Assembly: GCF_041956535.1 (NCBI RefSeq)
Contig: NW_027192195.1
Span: forward strand, 536,150 to 600,149
DNA from: Calcarisporiella thermophila CBS 279.70
Lineage: Eukaryota > Calcarisporiellomycota
Direction: 5' to 3'
Length of the DNA stretch: 64,000 nt
Position numbers and translations under genes: made by a program. The notes under the pieces were generated by a model, which was given only the letters and a program-made list of their open reading frames with translations, did no database searches and was not told the DNA's origin. Positions 55,861 through 64,000 of this stretch are shown one piece after another (position 1 is the stretch's first letter; every line of letters begins with the position of its first letter).

Positions 55861-56289
55861 CTATTCTCTTGATTTAGAAAATAATCCACGCTCGCACAAT
55901 TTCTCGAATAGTTTATCACTATGTTTTTGAGCGAATAATGGGCTTGTGTTGAGTAACAGGGCATCTATCGTCTCATATGTATGACCGACATTAGCAAGAT
56001 TAGGAGGGTTTGCTTGGGTTATCTGAAAAATGGAGAGATTAAAAAATACAATTTGCAAACACAGGTCTCTCATCAACTTGTGTAGAGAAGAGCTTCTCAG
56101 AATAATTTTCCCAACGTTTACCTTAAATCCATCAGCGTTCAATAATATCTGAATGGTGATCCCTTCCAACAGCTTTAGTTCCAATTCACCTTCTTCTTTT
56201 TCTAGGGAAATTGTTAACACGCGAACTGAATCAGGGTGGATGCCCCACTCATAGTTTTTAATAATATTATCGATTTCTTCCTGTATCAT
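55861..56289 (-). CDS. GSKIP-domain (DUF727) protein, about 109 residues
   Basis: Two exons. Exon 1 (from the ATG at 56289) encodes MIQEEIDNIIKNYEWGIHPD, SVRVLTISLEKEEGELELKL and ILLNADGFK, with a GTAAAC donor. Exon 2, after TTTTTCAG, encodes ITQANPPNLANVGHTYETID, ALLLNTSPLFAQKHSDKLFE and KLCERGLFSKSRE. The pattern (an amphipathic N-terminal helix, then YETIDALL-NTSP-F---..-KLFEKL) matches the GSKIP domain seen in human GSKIP, which binds GSK3-beta and PKA, and in CLUH-family proteins. A stand-alone GSKIP domain occurs in various fungi. Function here is unproven. An upstream non-coding or coding exon near 56345 cannot be excluded. Confidence 0.65.
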   Translation of the reverse strand: MIQEEIDNIIKNYEWGIHPDSVRVLTISLEKEEGELELKLLEGITIQILLNADGFKVNVGKIILRSSSLHKLMRDLCLQIVFFNLSIFQITQANPPNLANVGHTYETIDALLLNTSPLFAQKHSDKLFEKLCERGLFSKSRE

Positions 56290-56870
56290 ATAGCACGAAA
56301 ATAAGTTGGTAGAAGAGAGGATTTCAAAGTAGCAAAATTGGTCTTACATTACTGGACTCAGGTAATGATTGGCTACAAAGAAAGGCTTATATTAAAATAC
56401 TAAATGCGAGGTTGAAGCTCTGTCGAGATAATAGCATGACCTTTATGACGTAGTGGGGTGTGAATGAAACAACGACACGGAAGGTTTTTACAAGTCGTTT
56501 CAACTTGTGTCTTTACGGTAAACATATACTACATCCACTCACGCGAGTTGGCCATCATCCTTAATATACTCTCTCTCCCTAGAGCTAATCGAGGGTGGCA
56601 AACCTCTTCTTCACCAGCAAAACATGTGATCCAGTGCAATGTTGAAGCAATTGTGAAATTATATATACAAATACATAGAAAGAAAAAAAAAATGAAAAAA
56701 AGGAAATAAAAAAGATTAATGGCAATATAAAAATAATAAAAATAAAAACTAACGTTATCTTTAAACTCTTCTGCGTTCATAGAAGAATCAACATGCTAAG
56801 GGAGAGAAAAACAGGGGGGAAAAAAATACAAATGTCCAGAGTAGTTAATAGTAGAGCGGATAAGAACATA
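56290..56870. other. Intergenic, AT-rich
   Basis: About 580 bases, A-rich on the plus strand around 56670-56760. The ORF at 56464-56709 is low-complexity at its end and not convincing. Confidence 0.5.
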
Positions 56871-58232
56871 TCAAGCCATTCCGAAACCATCCACGGACGA
56901 TTCCAAAAACCCTGACTGCCCCCCTGCCTTTGGTAGTACAAGACCGTTCAGTATGGCTGGCCGGCAATGCCCATTAGTTCCTGCTGCATCCATGACATCC
57001 CCACTGTTTCCACCACTACCACCACCGCTGTCATGGTGCGGGGGCGTTTCAGCTATCTCGCCCATGGCGGGAATATTCAGCCCAGCGAAGTTCTGGCGAG
57101 AGATTTGTTGTATCGAGGGGTTGGATGAAACGGATTGGTTAGAGGGAGATGTATTGGCGGGCGCAATTGCCTCGAGCAGCGTATCTCGTACTCGCAAAGT
57201 TCGGGCTCGACGATTTACCAGTAGTACTGGACGCGACAAGAGGGGTTGCGGACGGTGATATCGCACAGCTTCCAGCACTGCGTTCACTTCTTCATCCGAA
57301 TCCAGACTGACATCTTCCCGCTCTACTTGAGACGGAGCATGAGTTGCAGCTTGCTGCCCAGCAGCCAATGCTGAGGATTTTGATGTGCCTGGTGGAACAC
57401 CGGCAAACCTGTTGGTCGACTTTTTCTGGTACGCTGCTAGTAATACATCATATGGCTGCGAACGCCCAACCACACCGCGTTTCGATGCCATTGAATGGTT
57501 CTTACAGGTCAAAGATCGTGTGCACTGCTGATTTGGACCCATCTGAACACCACACTGGCGATCAAGATCAATTTCCCCTTTGACGCGGGTTGATTTTTTC
57601 TCTTTAGGTGCCTTTTCTTTCCGCTTCTTCTCCGACTTTTCGGGCTTGGGATCATCTTGTGGCGGGCGTTTACCGGCTACCATGACTGTTTCTGACACTA
57701 ATAAAGGAAGAAGAAGTATGAATGAACACGTTCAGCGTTAAGGCCATTGCAAACATTATACCATCGGAACTGTTGGATGCAATCGACGCTTTTCGCTTTT
57801 TTCTTGGTTTAGTGAGCTTGAGTGTGTGGGAGGGGGTTGCTGGAACATCAGCTAGAGAATCCGATTGATTAATAGTTGAACTTGTGACTTGATTTAGGTC
57901 ACCATTTGATTTTCGACAATTTTCTGCAAAAATAGAAACAATGTGAGCCGTAATTTTACAAATAACCCACAAAAGCACCTACTCAAGTGTTGGGCGAAAT
58001 TACTCGGTAACACTGGTTTCGAACATTCCTTGCATCGTACCACCATGACATCTTCATCGAGTGGCTTAACTCCGAATGTTTTCATCGTTTTGATGTCTAA
58101 TGTCGACGCCGATGATAAACTTAAATCTGAATCATTATTATCTAGAGACTGATCTGTCTGCTCCTCTAATTTGGCTTGAAGAGCTTGCCATGCCTCTGCT
58201 GGATTTCTTCCGTCGAAGATTGAGCTGGACAT
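56871..58232 (-). CDS. SGF73: Sgf73/ataxin-7-like SAGA DUB-module subunit
   Basis: Three exons. Exon 1 (ATG at 58232) begins MSSSIFDGRNPAEAWQALQA. Near its end is a C-x2-C...H-x-x-x-C zinc finger split by an intron (VVRCKECSKPVLPSNFAQHL, then ENC). This N-terminal finger is the Sgf73 part that fits into the Ubp8/Sgf11/Sus1 deubiquitinase module. Exon 3 carries the SCA7 domain: GEIDLDRQCGVQMGPNQQCT, RSLTCKNHSMASKRGVVGRS and QPYDVLLAAYQKK. The Gly/Ser-rich C terminus holds a second conserved patch (SDEEVNAVLEAVRYHRPQPL). Sgf73 tethers the DUB module to SAGA and so controls H2B deubiquitination. The order and spacing are those of the family. Confidence 0.92.
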
Positions 58233-58786
58233 CAGAATAAATTATTAGTAGATTGCAACGACTAATTGTCCTCCCCGGAATAAATCGTCTCAGTATGAAT
58301 AGTAGTAGGCAACGGCGATTGTTGAGGAAGGATTTTCTAAAGCAATTCCCGGGATGTCTTTTAATTGAGGTAGAGCAATTCTAGTATGAAAGCGCAATTT
58401 CCAGATTAGCAAATGATTATTCAACCCATCATAAGGTTTTAGATTTTGCGTCAAGAATGGGGGATGGAAGGGAATGCTCGACACCTACCTCCACTGATGA
58501 GCTGAGATTTTGTTCCTGAAATCTTTAGTCACTTAATCTCTCTTGAGCACACCACTAGCAGATTTTTTCAGTGGCTTTGCGGAAAAAACAAATGACGTCA
58601 CATCTAAAATTCAAAATCCGACCGAAGTGTTCAATCCTTTTTGGGGGAAATGAAAAGGATTAAAATAAGGATGGGGAACTTGAGTGAGCTGGATTGTCAG
58701 TCAGTTGCATTAGCCTTCGAAGGACGCATTTATCAATGGGATTTGTATTTGGCGATTTTTCCTCGTTATGCTTCGAAGCTCCCACA
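58233..58786. other. Divergent intergenic region
   Basis: About 550 bases. A minus-strand frame at 58290-58484 lacks an ATG but has moderate complexity (it includes LIWKLRFHTRIALPQLKDIP) and could be an upstream exon or chance. Otherwise promoters of SGF73 and the CHS7-like gene. Confidence 0.4.
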
Positions 58787-59975
58787 ATGGCGGTGTGTAA
58801 TTTCTATCGTGATAGAGTTATCCCGCAATGCGGACTTATCGGGATCAAAACGGCCACAGGCAACACGGTTAAAAATCTAGGTTGGTTGTGAAAACATACA
58901 CGTAATTGACATGCTTTTAACCGTTAATGCAACCAAAAATAACTAGGGGACATTATAATATGTTCGCTGATGCTTCTCTTCATACTGGAAGTGTGCTGGA
59001 AGTCAAGGCGGAGAGTCCTCGCTGTCGGTAAGGGAACTTTCCGTGGGTTTAAAGAGTTTCGAGTTAACCCGCACCTTCACCTTAGGCTACAAGGAGATAA
59101 CTTTATTTTTTACACTCTATATGCTCTTACTGTTTTTTCAGATATTTGCAACTGGTGGTTTTCTAGTAGATAAAACGGAGAGCATTATGGTAGTGTCCTA
59201 TTGCCCCTCAACGATGTATTTATCAAATTAATCCGTTATATAATAGTGGGTAACCTCTATATACATCGGACTAGTTACTGCTACTTCTGCTGTTCTCGTG
59301 ATAAATGCGATAGTAGGTGAGTGCGAGTGTCTTATTAAAATCTCATACAACCATATGCTCGCTTACAATCTTGCATTTCAGCACTTCAAGTATTCGAGGA
59401 CGGAACGCTCGTCTCAACTTTTGTAAGTTTTCTTTTATGCCAATGCCCCATTTTGTTTACTAATACCTTTTCCTACTCTTAAGAGCACCTTTTCCATATC
59501 CGTTCTTTTCTTCATTGCCTCCAGCTATCTCGCATTCAATATAGGCCATGAACTCGCTCTCTCCAATGACGAGTTTTCAACAAACATTCAAAGGAGAATC
59601 ACAGTCCTTTTTGGTCTTTATGTAGTGCTACCTTTAGTATGCGTTGGCATTTACACTGTTCTGCAAATTTTTATTGTGTATCGGAAACTTGATATTCGAA
59701 AGCCTCTATGTGAGTGATCTACTATCCCTCTCTCACTAGTTCACATACTTATTTGTTTTCTCTGATTAGTCCGCCTTTATTTTGCCCTGGCATGTTTTGT
59801 AGCCGCCCAGCCGGTTTTCCTGATAGCGAGCATGTCCATATGCAAAACCACAAAACAAACCATCGACGGATCTCCTTTCGCTACGTTTTTGGTATCACTA
59901 GCAGTCTATCAGATGTATAAATATTGGGCGGATATCACTGAAGAGGAGTGGGAGGGTGAAAATGATCCATTCTAG
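58787..59975 (+). CDS. Chs7-like chitin synthase export chaperone, compact form
   Basis: Seven exons can be joined in frame: MAVCNFYRDRVIPQCGLIGI, then GDIIICSLMLLFILEVCWKS, GYKEITLFFTLYMLLLFFQI, YIGLVTATSAVLVINAIV, ALQVFEDGTLVSTF, FSISVLFFIASSYLAFNIGH, LFGLYVVLPLVCVGIYTVLQ, and LYFALACFVAAQPVFLIASM with CKTTKQTIDGSPFATFLVSL, AVYQMYKYWADITEEEW. The blocks KEIT-FF-LYMLL, FEDGT, and C...IDG--FAT-...-V-KYW--IT-E match Chs7 and export-control chaperones. There are about seven membrane segments. In yeast, Chs7 lets Chs3 leave the ER. This one is shorter (about 265 versus 316 residues), mainly in the N-terminal and loop regions. The first donor is GTTGGT, unusual but supported by the continuing frame. 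Confidence 0.78.
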
Positions 59976-60139
59976 GAAAAAGGGAATATGGCGATAAAAA
60001 GGTAGGGAATTTTGTCTAAATTAAACAATTAAGGTTTAATGACGAGGATGATAAAATATATAAATTTGTTTACAGTTATTAAGGTTGATGAGGGGTTTAC
60101 TAATATAATGTATACAACATGCCATCTCTATAGGGTTTC

Positions 60140-61780
60140 TCATTCCATCACAAATTGGAATCTTGCACTGATTGAGAGGTGATCCGATGGGATTCCGTAC
60201 CAAGGAAATCCAGGAACATGCTGCAGTTCGTGCGGCGCAGGCAGTGCTAGGCGCTCTCTTAGCGCCAGTTTTGGCCGCCGCTCTCCTTTCTCATCTGAGA
60301 ATTCTTCTTCATGTTTTTTCAAATTACCATAAAAGATATAATCGCAGGTCAATCGCGCATGCTGATGATATGTGGTGAAGTCGCTTCTCCGAAACGGAAA
60401 GTATACCGACCGGAGGTCAAAATCGTGAGTGAGGATATGTTTGTGCTCATGCTGTTGCGAAGTGGTGCGGTTGAAGAGTTGGGGAAATATTGAGTTACGA
60501 GTGCGCGAGAGTTCACGAATCAATGCAGAATTATATGGGCCAACAGAGCGGCGATTATACTGATGACGATGGTTATGACGCGACAAGTAGCGGGGAGGAG
60601 AAACTTGACCGGACATGTATTCTTCTTCGATAGTTGAGAGATTTATATTCCCTAGATCATGTGGTGGTGGAAGTTGTATTATCTTTTCTTTTTATACTTA
60701 CTTTCTGTCCGGGGGGATTACCTTTAGTTATGTAATTAAATATGGAAGTATACGGAAGTGTGTTGAAATCACCACAGAGTACTGGAAAGAAGAAAAAGAC
60801 AGATAAATTACGACTAACTAGAGGTTGGTAAACAAAATTAAATCCACCTAATGATATATTTTCATCCGAATGCATCAAATCCCTTATGCAGTTGAAGAGT
60901 AAATCAAGCTGAGCTACTTTGTGGAGACCTCGCTTGGGGTTGAATAGGATATGTGTATTTGCGACACAGAGTTTACAAGACGGATCTTAAATAAAAGCCG
61001 CTAAATTGAGTAAAATTTGTAAGATATAAAAGCAGAAATAGTCTCACCTTTTCTATCTTGTAATATAATGATTATTGCTACATTGTTTCTATCTAATAAA
61101 TGTCCCTGATGATACTCTAATAGCTGTTCTTTAATAATTTTGAACCTAATTATTATAAAAAATTTAGACTATTAAGCGACGGATATCCCCAAGCGTTTGA
61201 GATATATGGGATGAGCACCTTCTATGGTTGACAAATATTGCACACCCATCTTTAAGTTCTCCCCCCGTTCTTTGTTTGTACGAGCCGTAAAAGTCACGCT
61301 GTTTAAAAAATGGCAAGAAATCACGCTCATAGTGGATCTGGTCCACCTCCTTTAGGATAATTAAAACAGATAAATATCCCCTGTAAAGAAAGATTAAATA
61401 AGCATGGTAGATACTTGAAGGCAGTAAATATCACTATTTCGTTCTAGAATGTAAAGTTCAATAAAGTGAGACAACACATTTAACCAGCCAGCAGTCGTTT
61501 CCTAATAACCTTGAAGCTCCTTAAGCAAGACTTTACTTCTCTTTTTCCATTGCAATTGATCGGATTCTATATGATTGTATAGGTATTCGTTCTTCTGGAC
61601 GAGGGAATCCGCCAGTATGTTATAGGATGTGATTGTGAATGGGTCGGAGAGGCTCTCTATCAAAATGCGAGATTACCAAACTTATCTCTATACCAAATCT
61701 ATTATTTTCTTACCTCCTGCCAACGTGGAATTAATCAACTTCCACGATCTTGAAAAGAGTTTACTATAACGATGGGACAT
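60140..61780 (-). CDS. ANGEL/CCR4-type endonuclease/exonuclease/phosphatase protein
   Basis: Multi-exon gene from the ATG at 61780 (MSHRYSKLFSRSWKLINSTL). Conserved EEP blocks appear in order: SYNILADSLVQKNEYLYNHI, QWKKRSKVLLKEL, then LIILKEVDQIHYERDF (family glutamate), GSYKQRTGGELKDGCAIF, LLDRNNVAIIIILQDRK, CVANTHILFNPKRGLHKVAQ, FPVLCGDFNTLPYTSIFNYI and, at the end, TCDYIFYG and SDHLSISARFQF with the catalytic Asp/His. The SYNILA...HILFNPKRG---AQ pattern is closer to ANGEL/Ngl proteins than to Ccr4. Human ANGEL2 removes 2',3'-cyclic phosphates; yeast Ngl2 trims 5.8S rRNA. The exon junction near 61372-61505 was not fully resolved by eye (the frame does not join cleanly), so a missed splice site or sequence error may exist. 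Active-site residues look intact. Confidence 0.75.
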
Positions 61781-62020
61781 ATTTTCGAATTCTACCATGA
61801 ATTTCACCCTCTGCAATTCAATGGACTTTTATATATCTGAAAAAGGTCGATTGTGGCTGCTTGCAACCTCGGCTGAAATCTATTATTTTTTGTTCAGGAT
61901 AAGCAATAATTTTTTTCGCAAAAATTTTGTTCTAGTAGTTCATTCTCACACCGTTATCCACTACTTTTCCTATTTATTTTGTTTTCCTCCTATGCTCGGT
62001 GAACGCAAACAAGACATTTG

Positions 62021-63194
62021 ATGGACACGAATCCTCCAACAAGATACGCCAGTTCCTTTTCCTATGTTAGCGCCGCTAGCCACTTGGACCGCCATTATTC
62101 TTCAACTATCACCAGATGCCCACCCGATGTTGAGCCTCCTACAAAATCATGTCCATTTCAATCCTTGCCACCAATTTCCGCAAACGCTAGCTCAGATTCC
62201 ATTGATACCATGCTTCCACCTTCACCAGCTCATTCTCCTCAATTCGGTGGCACCCAACTCTATACACCTTCGTTTACTGCCCGAGCTCATCGTCCCCATT
62301 TGATGCAATACGACACTTTGCCCTTTGAGTACCCACCCGCTATCCCTGTGCTTCTTCGACACCCCGAGCCCTCCTCCAACAAAAATATAGGCTCTCCAAT
62401 TATTCCACATGAAGTTACAAGAATTGACAATAAGCCTGGCTCTGGATCCAACCACGTATCTGGAAAGGCTCACTCTATGAGTTCAGTTCAGTCAAAACAA
62501 GTGGGGCAAGTGCGGCGAAGGAGGAGACCACCGTACTCATATTGCAGCCTTATTGCCCAAGCAATACTCCAGTCTCCTAACCAGCAATTGACACTACGTG
62601 AAGTGTATGAATTCGTGAGCAATAAGTATCCAGCGCTTTACGATGCCAAGGATTCTGGATGGCAGGTAGGTTCTTCTCGTCTGTTCGATGCACTCCCATC
62701 TGTTTGCTCACCCATCTTTTGCTTCTATTTGGTTAAAGAACACCATCCGTCACAACCTCTCTCTCAACAAGTGCTTCAAGAAAGTCCCACGAAGTTTTGA
62801 AGCTTCCTCAGGGAGAGATCGACAAGGGAAGGGCTGCTACTGGACTATTGACCCCCAATACTTCCACTTGCTCACCAAAAATATAGCTTCTGTCTCGCAT
62901 AACCCGGAGCTCTCTGCAGTCATCTCTCAGAAATTCATGAGCTTAAGCCACCCCAAACCCACCTCGCCTTATTCCTGTGATCAGATCCGTATGCCTACCC
63001 CTATCTCCACGACTTCTTCTGCTTCGCTAACTGACCCTCATCGGCTACCTGCATTAAGCCTCCCGCCTGTGTCAAGTCTTACCAAAGGAAGCCAAGATAA
63101 CAATGCCCTCCAATGGGTATACCCAAACAATGTATCTAGAAGTAATGAGGACCAACGACAGTTAAATGCAATTCATTCTCAAATGAGATTGTAA
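62021..63194 (+). CDS. Forkhead (FKH) transcription factor
   Basis: Two exons. The ATG at 62021 starts [21 protein letters not shown] Pro/Ser-rich, low-complexity region runs to residue 160. The forkhead domain then begins [20 protein letters not shown] and [30 protein letters not shown], and after the intron (GTAGGT...TTAAAG) continues with [20 protein letters not shown] and [16 protein letters not shown]. The recognition helix [10 protein letters not shown] is intact (N, R and H contact DNA in the family). The Ser/Pro-rich C terminus shows no other domain, and no FHA domain is visible, unlike yeast Fkh1/2. It may be one of several lineage-specific forkheads; targets cannot be predicted. Confidence 0.92.
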
Positions 63195-63824
63195 TATATG
63201 GGCTGAGCTCGCATGCGTATAAACATTCTATTGTCTAGACCATTCCTGTATATATCTTTTTGATTTACCTTTCATTCCTTTGATTTTTTGTTCGATATTT
63301 ATTTTTTCTTGCACGCTTAACGATAATAATATTAGCTGCTATTCATTACGATAGATACTTTTATTTTGACAGCTATTGTAATGGTTTTCTCTCGTTCTCA
63401 AACATTTTTCCTATAGCTTACCTTTTTTTTTGCTCTTCAATACACAAAATGCTGAACTTTTAATGGTCCCTTGCTGTCTTGACCCCAGCGAATAGCGATT
63501 CGAGTGTGTTGTAGAAATGGAAAATGCGGGAGCGTGCTACAGGCCGCAATTGATCCAAAAAAAAAGAGGTTATCTTAGATTACGAATATTCTGATGAACC
63601 CAGCGAACCATTCATTTTCTGTACCTCTTAATTTAACTATATTTTTTCTAGACTGCTGAACAATTTTAGCCATTACGAATTTATTATGTTTTTTGCGTAC
63701 ATAATAGACGAGCTTTGCCCTCCCGCTTTCTGCTAAAAGATTAGATGGAGGGAGAAGGGATAGCATGAGAAAATAATAAAATGAAAATCATTTTTCTTGA
63801 ACCATGAAAAGGCCTAGTGTTCAA
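63195..63824. other. Convergent 3' region
   Basis: About 630 bases of T-rich sequence. The 63-codon ORF at 63575-63766 is not convincing. Likely terminators of the forkhead gene and the gene at the right edge. Confidence 0.5.
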
Positions 63825-64000
63825 TTAAAAGATGTCATCATCTTGAATATCCCATTTCCCTGGCCCTTGCCCGGTTGATTTTTCCCTACCACGCCGTTCC
63901 CGTTCTCGCCAGTACTCCCCCGTAAACTCCCAAAATTCTTCGCCGGTATCCTGGTCTATATTCTTTTGGAACCACTGAGGTGTATGCGGCGGAATGCTTG
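63825..64000 (-). CDS. C-terminal end of a probable oxysterol-binding-protein-related protein (partial)
   Basis: The minus-strand frame ending at 63825 reads SIPPHTPQWFQKNIDQDTGE, EFWEFTGEYWRERERRGREK and STGQGPGKWDIQDDDIF. The W-F-...D--TGE--W-F-G-YW-ERE pattern resembles the tail that closes the ORD domain in some Osh/ORP lipid-transfer proteins. Only the last 58 residues are in the window, so the family is a guess from this tail. The gene enters from the right edge. Confidence 0.45.
   Translation of the reverse strand, partial: SIPPHTPQWFQKNIDQDTGEEFWEFTGEYWRERERRGREKSTGQGPGKWDIQDDDIF

Overview
The window is nuclear DNA from a fungus. Nearly every gene is split by short GT-AG introns. The gene set is fungal: a Chs7-type chitin-synthase export protein, a Kre9/Knh1-type GPI wall protein, a Pho85-type cyclin, Sgf73, Cwc22, Spt6 and Pop1. 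A UBE3A-type HECT ligase with an N-terminal AZUL zinc finger is, as far as I know, uncommon in Dikarya, so I lean towards an early-diverging (zygomycete-grade) fungus; that placement is inference. I saw no rRNA, convincing tRNA, CRISPR array or intact transposon.

Layout. 0-10 kb: a DUF2439 (Mte1/ZGRF1-like) gene probably running off the left edge, a small conserved-looking protein, a mitochondrial carnitine/acylcarnitine carrier, a Ca3427-like periplasmic-binding-fold protein, the autophagy kinase Atg1 and a PIH1-domain protein. 10-25 kb: POP1, a Pcl-type cyclin, a very large flavoprotein gene, an OMS1-like methyltransferase, a PABP-like RRM/MLLE protein and ribosomal protein eL42. 25-38 kb: AT-rich and gene-poor, with secreted or membrane proteins, a SEC14 gene and a group of small secreted precursors with dibasic Kex2 sites, ending in about 3.4 kb of apparent non-coding DNA. 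38-64 kb: CWC22, a small zinc protein, the AZUL-HECT ligase, the Kre9-like protein, a 3-kb GC-rich gap, SPT6, a GSKIP-domain protein, SGF73, CHS7-like, an ANGEL/CCR4-type phosphoesterase, a forkhead factor and the end of a probable oxysterol-binding protein.

Two things stand out. First, the gene at 15534-19874 (minus) reads without a stop through a soluble fumarate reductase, a cytochrome b5 domain and a complete acyl-CoA oxidase, about 1395 residues in all, and ends in -SAKI, a PTS1-like peroxisomal tail. The architecture suggests that electrons from the first step of beta-oxidation could pass through haem to fumarate instead of oxygen. Second, the two genes at 33526 and 37537 are diverged paralogues. 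Each has the same signal-peptide type, three dibasic sites at nearly matching positions, a matching residue block after the first site, and a matching TATA box about 150 bp upstream. Genes at 28731 and 30201 share the secretion signal and dibasic sites. Together they look like a local family of secreted, Kex2-processed peptides.

Exon boundaries were read by eye from splice signals and reading frame. CDS coordinates span first to last coding base and include introns.
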